A stretch of 64,000 nucleotides of DNA from Tardiphaga sp. P9-11 (GCF_008329525.1 NZ_NPKQ01000002.1:1054001-1118000), one strand, 5' to 3'; counted from the stretch's first letter, positions 9,180-18,988 are shown. Notes: a model not told the origin generated them from the sequence alone. Numbers and translations are program-made.

Positions 9180-10502
9180 ATGGCTCTTTACGGCCCGACA
9201 CGTCGTGCCTTTGTGCATGGGGCGCTCGCCACCAGCGCGATTGGCCTCACCGGCATTCCAGCTTTCGCCGATCCCGCCTGGAAGAAGTACGCAGGCACCA
9301 CGATTGAAGCCAATCTGATCAAGGGCCCGCGCGGCGAACTGCTGCAGAAGTACGCCTCCGAATTCACGGAACTGACCGGCATCAAGGTCGAGTCCGAAGT
9401 GATCCCGGAGCAGCAGCAGCGCCAGAAGGCCGTCATCGAGCTCACCTCCGGCAAGCCCTCCTTCGACGTCGTGCACGTCAGCTACCACGTCCAGAAGCGC
9501 CAGTTCGAAAAGGCCGGCTGGCTCGCCGATCTCACCGGCTTCATGAAAGATCCGAACCTCACCGCGTCGGATTTACGCGTCGACGACTTCTCCGCCGGCG
9601 GTCTGCAGTTCGCGCAGAACGACAAGGGCGAGATGCACTCGCTGCCGTGGTCGGTCGATTATTTCATCCTGTACTACAACAAGGAAATGTTCGCCAAGAA
9701 GGGCGTCGCAGTTCCAAAGACCATGGATGAGATGGCGGCCGCTGCCGAGAAGCTCAACGATCCCGCCAACGGCATCTACGGTTTCACCGGGCGTGGCCTC
9801 CGCAACGCCAACATGACGCTATGGACCAACTTTTTCCTCAACTATGGCGGCGAATTCCTCGATGCCAAGGGCAACATCCTGACCGATGGGCCCGAGGCCA
9901 TCGAAGCGACCAAGATGTATCAGCGCCTTCTCACCAAGACGGCGCCTCCCGGCGTCGCCGGTTTCAACTGGATGGAGTCGATGGCCTCGCTGACGCAGGG
10001 CCGCGCAGCCATGTGGATCGACGGCGTCGGCTGGGCACCGCCCATCGAGGATCCCAATGCGTCGCGCGTGGTCGGCAAGATCGGCTACACCGTCGTGCCC
10101 GCCGGACCGAAGGGGCAATTCTCCGCCGCCTATGGCGACGGCATCGGCATCGCGAAGACCTCGACCAAGAAGGAAGCCGCCTATCTCTATTGCCAATGGG
10201 CGGTGTCGAAGACCATGGGTGCCCGGCTGTTGCAGAGCGGCGGCGGCGTGCCGTTCCGCAACTCGATCCTCAATGAGGAGACGGTGCGCAAGGGCGTGAA
10301 GAACCAGGAATGGCTGGATTCGGTGATCGCCTCGGCCAAGATCAGCAAGCTCGGCCTGCCGGTCATCGTGCCCGTCGCCGAATTCCGTGATCTTGTCGGT
10401 GCCGCCGTCACCGCCACGCTGGCAGGCGCAGATCCGGCTACCGAGCTGAAGAAAGCCCACGAACAGTTCCGGCCGATCCTGGAGCGCAGCGAAAAATCGT
10501 GA
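9180..10502 (+). CDS. ABC extracellular substrate-binding protein, family 1 (MalE/UgpB-like)
   Basis: Binding protein of 440 residues. The N-terminus has a twin-arginine-like RRAFVHG followed by a hydrophobic stretch and PAFA, so export may be by Tat or Sec. The body shows a family-1 fold pattern (YYNKEMFAKKG, GRAAMWIDGVGWA). Family members bind oligosaccharides, polyols or sugar phosphates; the ligand is not identifiable here. A purine-rich GAGGGAGGA lies just before the ATG. The stop overlaps the GTG of the permease gene by 4 bases. Confidence 0.88.
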   Translation: MALYGPTRRAFVHGALATSAIGLTGIPAFADPAWKKYAGTTIEANLIKGPRGELLQKYASEFTELTGIKVESEVIPEQQQRQKAVIELTSGKPSFDVVHVSYHVQKRQFEKAGWLADLTGFMKDPNLTASDLRVDDFSAGGLQFAQNDKGEMHSLPWSVDYFILYYNKEMFAKKGVAVPKTMDEMAAAAEKLNDPANGIYGFTGRGLRNANMTLWTNFFLNYGGEFLDAKGNILTDGPEAIEATKMYQRLLTKTAPPGVAGFNWMESMASLTQGRAAMWIDGVGWAPPIEDPNASRVVGKIGYTVVPAGPKGQFSAAYGDGIGIAKTSTKKEAAYLYCQWAVSKTMGARLLQSGGGVPFRNSILNEETVRKGVKNQEWLDSVIASAKISKLGLPVIVPVAEFRDLVGAAVTATLAGADPATELKKAHEQFRPILERSEKS

Positions 10503-11458
10503 GCGAACTGACAGCGGGAAAGGCCGTCGCCAAAACGACCGCAGCGGTCGCGGCCGAAACGGCAACCGCCGGAAAAAACGAGTGGCGGCCAATTTCCTAT
10601 TGGCCGTTCGTGATTCCAGCGATGATCGTCGTCATGGCGGTCATCATCTTCCCGTGGGTCTATACGATCTGGATGAGCCTGCACGAATGGAAGGTCGGCC
10701 AAGCGCCGACCTTCGTCGGCTTCGCCAATTATCTCAGGTTGCCGAGCGATGCGCGTTTTGTGGAATCCGTGGGGCACACCCTGGTCTATACGGCGCTGTC
10801 GGTCGCGCTGCCGCTGATCCTCGGCACATTGGCGGCGGTGATCTTCAACAACAAGTTTCCGCTGCGCGGCCTCTTCCGCGGGCTCTTCATCCTGCCGATG
10901 ATGGCGACGCCGGTCGCCATCGCGCTGGTGTGGACGATGATGTTCCACCCGCAGCTCGGCGTGCTGAACTATCTGCTGTCGCTGTTCGGCCTGCCACCAT
11001 CGCTCTGGGTGTTTCATCCTGCCACCGCAATCCCGTCACTGGTGCTGGTGGAGACGTGGCAATGGACGCCGCTGGTCATGCTGATCGTGCTCGGCGGCCT
11101 CAGTGCGATTCCGACCGAGCCCTATGAAAGCGCCCAGATCGACGGCGCGACACCGTGGCAGACCTTCCGCTACATCTCGTTGCCGATGATCATGCCCTTC
11201 CTGTTCATCGCGGCGATGATCCGCATGATCGACGCCGTGAAGAGTTTCGACATCATCTTCGCCATTACGCAAGGCGGTCCCGGCAGCGCCTCGGAAACCA
11301 TCAACCTGTATCTCTACAGCGTCGCCTTCGTCTATTACGACGTCGGCTACGCCTCCGCGATCGTGGTCGTGTTCTTCGCGCTCATCGTCGCGCTCGCCGG
11401 TGCGCTCTTGCATCTGCGCCAGCGCACCCACTGGAACGACGCCGGAGGCAGTGCCTGA
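10499..11458 (+). CDS. MalF-type ABC permease
   Basis: Membrane permease of 319 residues starting at a GTG inside the upstream stop overlap. It has about six hydrophobic segments, beginning with YWPFVIPAMIVVMAVIIFPW. The EAA loop that contacts the ATPase is visible as YESAQIDGATPWQTFRYISL. The N-terminal ~35 residues are Ala/Thr/Lys-rich and presumably cytosolic. It forms a heterodimer with the next gene product. No ATPase follows, so an unlinked MalK/UgpC-type ATPase would be needed. Confidence 0.9.
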   Translation: MSELTAGKAVAKTTAAVAAETATAGKNEWRPISYWPFVIPAMIVVMAVIIFPWVYTIWMSLHEWKVGQAPTFVGFANYLRLPSDARFVESVGHTLVYTALSVALPLILGTLAAVIFNNKFPLRGLFRGLFILPMMATPVAIALVWTMMFHPQLGVLNYLLSLFGLPPSLWVFHPATAIPSLVLVETWQWTPLVMLIVLGGLSAIPTEPYESAQIDGATPWQTFRYISLPMIMPFLFIAAMIRMIDAVKSFDIIFAITQGGPGSASETINLYLYSVAFVYYDVGYASAIVVVFFALIVALAGALLHLRQRTHWNDAGGSA

Positions 11459-11460
11459 CC

Positions 11461-12273
11461 ATGCGGGACTTTCTCAACAAACTCGGCCTGACTTTCGCCT
11501 TCATCGTCATCGTCTCGCCGGCGGTGCTGTTCTTCCTCTGGATGCTGTCGCTGTCGCTGAAATTCGAGATCGACAACGCCTCCTATCCGCCGGTCTTCAT
11601 CCCCGACCGCATCAATTGGGGCAATTACGCCGCCGTCATCGAATCCAAGCGATTCATGACCTATTTCTTCAACACGCTGATCGTCACCGGCTCGGCGACC
11701 TTGTTCGCTCTCATCATCGGCGTGCCTGCCGGTTACGGGATCGCACGCATGCGCGCGCGCAAATCGGCCATCGTGATCCTGATCGCGCGCATCACGCCCG
11801 GCCTGTCCTATCTGATCCCGCTATTCCTGCTGTTCCAGTGGCTCGGCCTCCTGGGCACCCTGTGGCCGCAGATCATCATCCATCTCGTGGTCACCGTGCC
11901 GATCGTGATCTGGATCATGATCGGCTATTTCGAGACGACGCCAATGGAGCTCGAAGAATCCGCCATTATCGACGGCGCCACCCGGTGGCAGGTATTCCGC
12001 CACGTCGCGCTGCCTATTGCACGTTCCGGCATCGCCGTTGCCTTCATCCTCTCGGTAATTTTCTCCTGGAATAATTTCGTGTTCGGTATCGTGCTGGCGG
12101 GACGGGAAACGCGGACACTGCCGGTCGCGGTCTACAACATGATCTCGTTCGATCAGTTGAGCTGGGGACCGCTGGCGGCCGCGGCGTTGATCGTGACGCT
12201 GCCGGTGCTGTTGCTGACAATGTTTGCACAAAGGCAGATTGTGGCGGGACTGACCGCGGGCGCAGTGAAGTGA
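11461..12273 (+). CDS. MalG-type ABC permease
   Basis: Permease of 270 residues. I chose the ATG two bases after the previous stop: MRDFLNKLGLTF leads directly into the first membrane segment, and any longer frame would overlap the upstream permease. The EAA loop appears as LEESAIIDGATRWQVFRHVA. It pairs with the MalF-type protein. Its stop lies 4 bases from the stop of the convergent nasC gene, with no terminator hairpin visible between them. Confidence 0.9.
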   Translation: MRDFLNKLGLTFAFIVIVSPAVLFFLWMLSLSLKFEIDNASYPPVFIPDRINWGNYAAVIESKRFMTYFFNTLIVTGSATLFALIIGVPAGYGIARMRARKSAIVILIARITPGLSYLIPLFLLFQWLGLLGTLWPQIIIHLVVTVPIVIWIMIGYFETTPMELEESAIIDGATRWQVFRHVALPIARSGIAVAFILSVIFSWNNFVFGIVLAGRETRTLPVAVYNMISFDQLSWGPLAAAALIVTLPVLLLTMFAQRQIVAGLTAGAVK

Positions 12274-12277
12274 CGCG

Positions 12278-14986
12278 TTAACTCGCAGCAACCTTGCGCT
12301 GCTCATCCGGCGCCGTTTCGCTCGCCGCAATCAGGCGCTTGAGCTCCGGGATACACGAGCCGCAATTGGTGCCGGCCTTGAGCTTTGCGCCGATCTCCGC
12401 TGCCGTCCCCGCCCCCGCTGCGATAGCGTCGCAGATGGTATTGCGGCCGACGCCGAAGCAAGCGCAGACGATCGGACCGGCACTGGCCGCGCCATCGGCG
12501 GACTTTCCGGAGAGCAGCGTACGGCGCTGGTCGTCGCTCACGGTCTCGGCGGTGAACAATTCCTTCACGGCATCCCAGGAAAGCGCCCCCTCGGTCGGGC
12601 CGATGAACAGACAGGTCTCGATGCGGTCATCCTTGAACGACACCGCGCGATACACACCTTGGCCCACGTCCTCGTATTCAGCGGCATCATCGCCCAGCAA
12701 CGGCTTCAGCCAGTTCTGCCAGGTCTCGACATCGGTATTGTCGGAGAGCAGATAACCGACGCCGCCCGTGACTGCGACGCGCGCCCATTGCACGCCGAAC
12801 GTCATCTCCAGCGGTATGCGCGACAGCACGAAGCCGCGCTGCGCAAACACGACAGGTGCGATCGCCACCGGCGTCGCCTTGTTCTCGGGTTGACCAGAGA
12901 ATGGATCGACAAATGGCGCGACAAGCCCGCCGACACGCGCGAAACCCGCGGTCTCGTCGTTCCAGTGGATTGGCGCGAACAACATGCCGCGCTGCTGGCG
13001 CTCGCTGACAATGACTTTCAGCACACATTCGCCATGGTCGGTGGTCAGCCGCGCATGGCCACCGTCGACAATCGCGAACGCTACGGCATCGTCAGGATGG
13101 ATCTCGACGAAGGGCTCCGGAATATGCTGACCGAGCCGCGGGCTAAGGCCCGTGCGCGTCATCGTGTGCCACTGATCGCGGACGCGGCCTGTGTTGAGCC
13201 GTAGCGGGCGCTCGATCGACACCTGCGTGCGCAACTCCGGCGCCTCCGGCGCGATGAAACGCGCGCGCCGGTCATTGGCGTAGAATTGACCATCGGCGAA
13301 GAAGCGCGCCTGCGGCTTCGTGGTCCCCTCACGCACTGGCCATTGCACCGGGGCCATGGTGTCGAAGGCCTCGTCCGAGACCTTCATCAACCCACCGATA
13401 TCGAAATCGCGATGGCCGTTGTTTTCGAAAGCCGAAAGGCTGGCGTGCTCGCGAAAGATCTCGGCGGCCGATGTGTAGGCGAAGGATGCGCCATAGCCCA
13501 AGCGCTTGGCGACTTCGCTCAGCGCCCACCAATCCGGTCGCGCCTCGCCAGGCGCCCGCAGGAACGAACGCTGCCGCGACACGCGGCGTTCGGAATTCGT
13601 TACCGTGCCGGACTTCTCGCCCCAGGCCAGCGCTGGCAACAATACATGCGCACCGGCATTCACAGTGTCGTTGGAACGCACATTCTCCGACACCACAAAC
13701 AGATCGAGCTTGCTCAGCGCGGCGCGCACGACATCGGCATCGGGGAGCGATACCGCGGGATTGGTGCCCATCACCCACAACGCCCGAATCTCGCCGCGGC
13801 CAATGGCCTCGAACATCTGGACGGCCTTGAGGCCTTCATGGGTGGCGATATGCGGCGCCTTCCAGAACCGGCGCACGCGATCGATATCGACAGGCGTGAA
13901 GCCCATATGGGCTGCGAGCTGGTTGGCGAGGCCACCGACCTCGCGGCCGCCCATGGCATTCGGCTGGCCGGTCAGCGAGAACGGCGACGCGCCAAGCTTG
14001 CCGATGCGGCCGGTGGCCAGATGGCAGTTGAGGATCGCATTGACCTTGTCGGTGCCCTGCGCCGACTGGTTGACGCCCTGCGAATACAGCGTGACCACAC
14101 GCGGCGTCGCCTTGAACATCTGGAAGAAGGTCGCGACATCGATCTCGTCGAGCCCGGTTGCCTTGGCTGTCGCGGCCACGCTGCCGGCAATGGTCCTGGC
14201 CCGCGCGAGCGCCTCGTCAAAGCCCGCTGTGTGCTCCCCGATATAACTCTGATCCAGCGCACCGTTATCGGCGAGATAGGCAAGGAGCCCACTGAACAGC
14301 GCGGTGTCCGTGCCCGGCTTCAGGCCGAGAAACAAATCGTCATTACCAACGGTATCGGTGCGACGCGGGTCGATCACAACGATCCGCGCGCCCCGGGTCT
14401 GCTTGTTGGCCAGCATGCGCTGATACAGCACCGGATGGCACCAGGCGGCATTGGAGCCGACCAGCACCAGCAGATCCGCTTGGTCGAGATCCTCGTAGCA
14501 TCCCGGCACCGTATCGGCACCGAACGCGCGCTTGTGGCCGGCCACGGATGAGGACATGCAGAGTCGCGAATTGGTATCGACATTGGCGCTGCCGAGAAAG
14601 CCCTTCATCAGCTTGTTGGCGACGTAGTAATCCTCGGTCAGCAACTGGCCGGAGAGATAGAACGCCACGGCGCTGGGGCCATGTTTGGCGACGACCTTCT
14701 GAAATCCTTCAGCGACATGATCCAGCGCATCGCTCCATGCGACCTGCGCCATCTCGCCATTGTCGCCGCGCATCATCGGATGCAGCAAGCGCTCGTCGAG
14801 GCTCAGCGTTTCGCCGAGCGCCGATCCCTTCGAGCAGAGCCGGCCGAGATTGGCGGGATGCGCGGGATCGCCCGCAATCACTGCGCCGCCATTGCCGTCC
14901 GGCGTCGCCAGCACGCCACAACCGACACCGCAGTAAGGGCACGTCGTGCGCGTGGCGTGCAGATGCGGATCGACCGCGTTCATCAC
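12278..14986 (-). CDS. nasC: assimilatory nitrate reductase catalytic subunit with C-terminal BFD domain
   Basis: Cytoplasmic molybdopterin enzyme of 902 residues that reduces nitrate to nitrite. The N-terminal [4Fe-4S] ligands are Cys16, Cys19, Cys23 and Cys51 (CPYCGVGCG). A Mo-bis-MGD domain fills most of the length. The last ~80 residues form a BFD-like [2Fe-2S] domain (CACFGVGR ... NCGSC), as in NasA/NasC that receive electrons from an NAD(P)H flavoprotein. The start overlaps the stop of the flavoprotein gene by 4 bases; MM offers two adjacent starts. This matches the Bradyrhizobium nasC product, whose partners are Flp and a haemoglobin. It is the last gene of the minus-strand nitrate operon. 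Confidence 0.95.
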   Translation of the reverse strand: MMNAVDPHLHATRTTCPYCGVGCGVLATPDGNGGAVIAGDPAHPANLGRLCSKGSALGETLSLDERLLHPMMRGDNGEMAQVAWSDALDHVAEGFQKVVAKHGPSAVAFYLSGQLLTEDYYVANKLMKGFLGSANVDTNSRLCMSSSVAGHKRAFGADTVPGCYEDLDQADLLVLVGSNAAWCHPVLYQRMLANKQTRGARIVVIDPRRTDTVGNDDLFLGLKPGTDTALFSGLLAYLADNGALDQSYIGEHTAGFDEALARARTIAGSVAATAKATGLDEIDVATFFQMFKATPRVVTLYSQGVNQSAQGTDKVNAILNCHLATGRIGKLGASPFSLTGQPNAMGGREVGGLANQLAAHMGFTPVDIDRVRRFWKAPHIATHEGLKAVQMFEAIGRGEIRALWVMGTNPAVSLPDADVVRAALSKLDLFVVSENVRSNDTVNAGAHVLLPALAWGEKSGTVTNSERRVSRQRSFLRAPGEARPDWWALSEVAKRLGYGASFAYTSAAEIFREHASLSAFENNGHRDFDIGGLMKVSDEAFDTMAPVQWPVREGTTKPQARFFADGQFYANDRRARFIAPEAPELRTQVSIERPLRLNTGRVRDQWHTMTRTGLSPRLGQHIPEPFVEIHPDDAVAFAIVDGGHARLTTDHGECVLKVIVSERQQRGMLFAPIHWNDETAGFARVGGLVAPFVDPFSGQPENKATPVAIAPVVFAQRGFVLSRIPLEMTFGVQWARVAVTGGVGYLLSDNTDVETWQNWLKPLLGDDAAEYEDVGQGVYRAVSFKDDRIETCLFIGPTEGALSWDAVKELFTAETVSDDQRRTLLSGKSADGAASAGPIVCACFGVGRNTICDAIAAGAGTAAEIGAKLKAGTNCGSCIPELKRLIAASETAPDEQRKVAAS

Positions 14987-16200
14987 GCCGCCTCCGCGCG
15001 GACGGCGAGTGCGCGACCGAACATCATCTCGGCGCGGATATCGGAAATATCAATGCCGCTGCGGATCAGCTCGAGATACCACAGCGCATCCTGCGTATCG
15101 CCGACCAGCACGGCGCCAGCGAGCGCGCCATCTGCGATCACCAGCTTCTTGTAGGTGCCGCGGCGGGCATCGTTGAGCAGAAGCGTCTCGCTGCCTTCGC
15201 CCGCCATGAAATCTCCAACCGAGAAAACGCTGACGCCGGAGACCTTGAGATTGGTGGAGAGCACGCTGCCGGTATAGGCAGCGGCCTTGCCCGCGAGATG
15301 GCGTGCCAACACCCTGGCTTGTTCGTAGGCGGGCTCCACGAGGCCATAGCAGGTGCCGCGATGCTCGGCGCATTCGCCGAGTGCGAAGACGTCGTCGGTA
15401 CCGGTTGCCATCTGGTCGTTGACGACAATGCCACGATTGACCGGGATTTCCGCTTCCCTGGCGAGCGACGTGTTGGGCCGGATGCCGGCCGCAAAGATCA
15501 CGGCGTCGGCGTCGAGCATACGGCCATCGGCCAGTTCGACGCTCACGACACGATCGCTGCCATGAATACGTGCCGTATTGGCATTGAGCAAAATCCTGAC
15601 GCTCTTGCGTTCGACCAGCGTTTTCAGGAGGTTCGCTGCAGGTGCATCCAGCTGGCGCTCCATCAGCCGGTCCATCAGATGGATCAGTGTGACGTCAGCG
15701 CCCGCCTTGGCGAGGCCATAGGCAGCTTCGAGACCAAGCAGGCCGCCACCGACCACGACGACGCGCTTCTTCTGCGCGGCAAGTTCGAGCAGCAGGTCCA
15801 CATCGCGGCTGTCGCGGAACACATGCACGCCCTTGAGATCACCACCGGGCACCGGCAGCCGCAGTGCAGATGAACCGGTGGCGATGACCAGTTTTGAGAA
15901 CGGCACATGCTTGCCGGTCGATGTCGTGACCTCACGCGCGGCCATATCGATGGCGGTCGCCGTTGCGCCGTATTTCAGCGTGACGCCGCGGTCGCGCCAC
16001 CAGGCGGCAGGCTTCAGCTCGATCTCCTGGGATGTTGCCTCACCGGCCAGCACCGACGACAGCAAAACGCGATTGTAGGCGAGCCGTGGTTCGTCTCCGA
16101 TGACGGCGATGGCGTATCGACCGAGCGCGCATTTCGCCAGCTCGTCCACGAGCCGAGCCGCTGCCATGCCGTTACCAATGATGACCAGCGGCTCGCTCAC
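14983..16200 (-). CDS. flp: NAD(P)H-dependent FAD oxidoreductase, electron donor to nitrate reductase
   Basis: Flavoprotein of 405 residues related to the N-terminal half of NirB and to rubredoxin reductases. The FAD motif at the start is IIGNGMAAARLVDEL; the NAD-binding motif is VVVGGGLLGLEAAYGL near residue 150; DDVFALGECAEHRG near 275 is the C-terminal FAD motif. In Bradyrhizobium the equivalent Flp passes electrons from NAD(P)H to NasC and also to the haemoglobin Bjgb for NO detoxification. It lies between the globin gene (9-base gap) and nasC (4-base overlap), which supports both roles. Confidence 0.9.
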   Translation of the reverse strand: MSEPLVIIGNGMAAARLVDELAKCALGRYAIAVIGDEPRLAYNRVLLSSVLAGEATSQEIELKPAAWWRDRGVTLKYGATATAIDMAAREVTTSTGKHVPFSKLVIATGSSALRLPVPGGDLKGVHVFRDSRDVDLLLELAAQKKRVVVVGGGLLGLEAAYGLAKAGADVTLIHLMDRLMERQLDAPAANLLKTLVERKSVRILLNANTARIHGSDRVVSVELADGRMLDADAVIFAAGIRPNTSLAREAEIPVNRGIVVNDQMATGTDDVFALGECAEHRGTCYGLVEPAYEQARVLARHLAGKAAAYTGSVLSTNLKVSGVSVFSVGDFMAGEGSETLLLNDARRGTYKKLVIADGALAGAVLVGDTQDALWYLELIRSGIDISDIRAEMMFGRALAVRAEAA

Positions 16201-16209
16201 GTCATATCC

Positions 16210-16635
16210 TTACTCGGCCGCCTGCGCTGTGCCGTAGGCTTCAGAAATCATGTAGCCGGACAGCGTGCCGTAGGCCGCGGTCCAGGCGCTCGCGAGTTCG
16301 GGCGTCCAGGCGTCGCCGAGGCCATTCTCCAGGGTCCACAGCAGCGCACCGCCGACGATCGGATAGTGTTCGGCCTTCACGCCATAGGCCACGTGCTGCT
16401 TGGCGAGCGCGCTCGCTGCAGGCAATACAGTTTCGAGTCGCGTCAGGCCGGTGACGACGACGCCAAGCGTCGCCATCAATTTGCGGCCCTGCTCCTTCAT
16501 GTCGCCGCGAAACATCGGCTTCACTTGTGGGGCAACCTCGAAGAGACGGCCGTAGAACAATTCCGCAGCCACTTCGGAAATCGGCGCGACTTTCTTGAAA
16601 CTATCCTGGACCAGAGCGACGTCAGACGCATTCAT
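16210..16635 (-). CDS. bjgb: single-domain haemoglobin, Bjgb-like
   Basis: Globin of 141 residues in the flavohaemoglobin / Vitreoscilla haemoglobin class. Visible heme-pocket residues are Tyr28 (LFYGRLF, B10), Phe42 (MFRGD, CD1) and proximal His81 (KQHVAYG). It lacks a reductase domain. In Bradyrhizobium the homologue detoxifies NO made during nitrate and nitrite reduction, using Flp as electron source. The ribosome site (GGAGAG) is clear. A second globin of equal length lies 85 bases upstream. Confidence 0.92.
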   Translation of the reverse strand: MNASDVALVQDSFKKVAPISEVAAELFYGRLFEVAPQVKPMFRGDMKEQGRKLMATLGVVVTGLTRLETVLPAASALAKQHVAYGVKAEHYPIVGGALLWTLENGLGDAWTPELASAWTAAYGTLSGYMISEAYGTAQAAE

Positions 16636-16720
16636 GTAAACTCTCCTTGTTGTGGAAGGCGAGCTTGTGTGTCGCGCCGCGTGAGCGAATGTTCAGCGCG
16701 CGATAAAATGCGATGGGATT

Positions 16721-17146
16721 CTAGTGATAGGCCGCAGAAATCATGCGTGCTGCCAGAAAATTGTAAACCTTGTGCCACGAGGCCTCGACCTCGGGCGTCC
16801 AGCGCTCGCCAAGCCCCTGCTCCAGACTCCAGAACAGCGCCTCGCCGACTGGAAGATAATGCGAGGCCTCCACGCCATAATGCACATGGTCTTTCGCGAT
16901 CTTGCCGATTACCGACAATAGACCCGTGATATTGTCGAGACTGCCGACGATCACCGTAAGCGTTGCGATAAACTTGTGCTTGAGCTGCGCCATGTCGCCG
17001 CGAAACAGCGGGCGCGTTTCCGGCAATGTTTCGAACAGTCGAGCATAAAACAGATCCACCATGACCGAGGAGTTCGGCCACATCTGATCGAATGAGGATT
17101 GCACGCGCATGATTTCTTCGCGCGTCAGGCCTATCGAACGACTCAT
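16721..17146 (-). CDS. second single-domain haemoglobin
   Basis: Globin of 141 residues, homologous to but clearly diverged from the neighbouring one. Tyr34 (LFYARLF), Phe48 (LFRGD) and proximal His87 (KDHVHYG) are conserved. The C-terminal half follows the same plan (ALFWSLEQGLGERWTPEV). It lies between the transporter ATPase gene and the first globin in the same orientation, so it is part of the nitrate operon. A likely origin is tandem duplication followed by divergence. Division of labour, such as NO removal versus O2 or nitrite binding, is only inference. Confidence 0.9.
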   Translation of the reverse strand: MSRSIGLTREEIMRVQSSFDQMWPNSSVMVDLFYARLFETLPETRPLFRGDMAQLKHKFIATLTVIVGSLDNITGLLSVIGKIAKDHVHYGVEASHYLPVGEALFWSLEQGLGERWTPEVEASWHKVYNFLAARMISAAYH

Positions 17147-17220
17147 GATCTGCAGCTATCCGGAAAGTCTGAGCCGCATTCATTCGGTTTACCCTCGGAA
17201 GTCAAGAGGTAATGAGATGC

Positions 17221-18015
17221 TTACGCGGCTTCGACAAATTTGTGGCGCTCGTACAGGAATTCGAGCACGCGCTTGCGGCAATCGAGGTAGACGGCGTTGC
17301 TCGCCAGTTCGAGTCGCTTGCGCGGACGCTCCAGCGGCACATCGAGTACTTCGCCGATAGTCGCTGATGGCCCATTGGTCATCATCACGATACGATCAGA
17401 CAGCAGTACGGCTTCGTCGACGTCGTGGGTGATCATGACGATGGTGTTGCCAAGTTTCTGATGTAGCGCCATCACTGAGTCCTGCAGATGCGCGCGGGTC
17501 AGCGCATCCAATGCGCCGAACGGTTCGTCGAGCAGCAGCACCTTCGGCTCCATGGCCAGCGCACGGGCAATGCCGACGCGCTGCTTCATGCCGCCGGAGA
17601 TTTCCGAGGGGCGCTTGTCCTTGGCATGGGTCATCTGCACGAGATTGAGATTGTGCATGGTCCACTCGTCACGCTCGACGCGGCTCTTGGTCTTGGCAAA
17701 CACCTTGTCCACGCCAAGACGGACATTCTGGTAGACCGTCAGCCAGGGCAGCAGACTGTGGTTTTGGAATACGACGGCACGATCCGGGCCAGGTGAATTC
17801 ACCTCGCGACCTTCAAGGATCACGCCACCGATCGTTGCACGGGTCAGGCCGGCGATGATGTTGAGCATCGTCGACTTGCCGCAACCGGAATGGCCGATGA
17901 TGGAAACGTAATCACCCTTGCCGAGGTTGAGGTTGATATCCTTCAACACTTCGGACGAGACCTTGCCGCGGGTGAACACCTTGTCGACGTGATCGAGCTT
18001 CAGATATGGCGTCAT
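17221..18015 (-). CDS. nrtD: nitrate ABC transporter ATP-binding protein
   Basis: ABC ATPase of 264 residues, single domain without the binding-protein extension of cyanobacterial NrtC. Walker A is GHSGCGKST, the signature is ISGGMKQRVGIARALAMEP, and Walker B is VLLLDEPFGALD. I chose the ATG at 18015 because AAGGAGAG lies at proper spacing upstream; a longer frame would use an ATG at 18039. It energises uptake with the adjacent permease and binding protein. Confidence 0.92.
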   Translation of the reverse strand: MTPYLKLDHVDKVFTRGKVSSEVLKDINLNLGKGDYVSIIGHSGCGKSTMLNIIAGLTRATIGGVILEGREVNSPGPDRAVVFQNHSLLPWLTVYQNVRLGVDKVFAKTKSRVERDEWTMHNLNLVQMTHAKDKRPSEISGGMKQRVGIARALAMEPKVLLLDEPFGALDALTRAHLQDSVMALHQKLGNTIVMITHDVDEAVLLSDRIVMMTNGPSATIGEVLDVPLERPRKRLELASNAVYLDCRKRVLEFLYERHKFVEAA

Positions 18016-18042
18016 GATATCTCTCCTTAGCTGACCCAAGTG

Positions 18043-18936
18043 TTAGCTGACTGAGGTGCCGTGGGTGACAAGCTTGCCGAGCCCCGCGATCAAGCGGTCG
18101 AGCACGAAGCCGATGATGCCCACATAGAACAGCGACAGGATGATCTCGCTGATATGCGATGAATTCCAGGCGTCCCAGATGAAGAAGCCGATGCCGACGC
18201 CACCGATGAGCATTTCAGCAGCAATGATGGCGAGCCATGACAGGCCGATGCCGATGCGCAAACCCGTGAAGATGTAGGGCGCGGCCGAGGGCAACATGAC
18301 CTTCCAGAAGAACTCAACCGGATTGAGCTGCACCACAGCAGCCACGTTGCGATAATCCTGCGGAATGTTGCGAATGCCGACCGCGGTGTTGATGATGATC
18401 GGCCAGATCGAGGTGATGAAGATCACGAAGATCGCCGAGGGCTGACCGTCGCGAAACGCAGCGAGCGCCAGCGGCAACCAAGCCAGCGGCGGGATCGTGC
18501 GCAGCACCTGGAAGATCGGATCGAGGCCACGCATCGCCCAGACCGACTGACCGACCAGCGTACCAAGCGCGATGCCGACAACGGCCGCAAGCGAGTAGCC
18601 AAAGGCGACACGCTGAAGACTCGCCGACAGATGCCAGAACAGACCCTTGTCGATGCCGCCGCGATCGAAGAACGGATCGAAGATCAGCTCCTTGGTATCC
18701 TGATAGACCTTGGATGGCGGCGGCAAGGTCGACCCTGCGCGCCGACACACCAGCTCCCAGAACACCATCAACAGTGCAAAGACGATCAGCGGCGGGATCA
18801 CGCGCGCTGCCACGTCCTTGGCTGCCTTGACATACTTGTCGGTGTTCGGGACCTGCTTCGGAGCCAGTGCGACGCTGGCCACCGGCGGCTTCGCTAGTGC
18901 CGTTGCCGGTTCGGTCTTGATAACTTGCATGTTCAT
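18043..18936 (-). CDS. nrtB: nitrate ABC transporter permease
   Basis: Permease of about 297 residues of the nitrate/sulfonate/taurine family. A cytosolic N-terminal ~45 residues precede the first membrane helix (VIPPLIVFALLMVFWELV). The EAA-like loop and GIGLSWLAIIAAEM near the C-terminus are typical. I prefer the ATG at 18936, which has GGAG eight bases upstream; an upstream ATG at 18954 lacks a ribosome site. It ends 27 bases before the ATPase start. Confidence 0.9.
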   Translation of the reverse strand: MNMQVIKTEPATALAKPPVASVALAPKQVPNTDKYVKAAKDVAARVIPPLIVFALLMVFWELVCRRAGSTLPPPSKVYQDTKELIFDPFFDRGGIDKGLFWHLSASLQRVAFGYSLAAVVGIALGTLVGQSVWAMRGLDPIFQVLRTIPPLAWLPLALAAFRDGQPSAIFVIFITSIWPIIINTAVGIRNIPQDYRNVAAVVQLNPVEFFWKVMLPSAAPYIFTGLRIGIGLSWLAIIAAEMLIGGVGIGFFIWDAWNSSHISEIILSLFYVGIIGFVLDRLIAGLGKLVTHGTSVS

Positions 18937-18988
18937 CGCACTGATCTCCGTCATGTCAGTCAGGCCCAGCTCAATCTCAACGTCGCGC

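Noticed and set aside
13286-14551. 421-codon open frame antisense to nasC
   Set aside because: Composition is typical of antisense shadows, while nasC on the minus strand has complete motifs.
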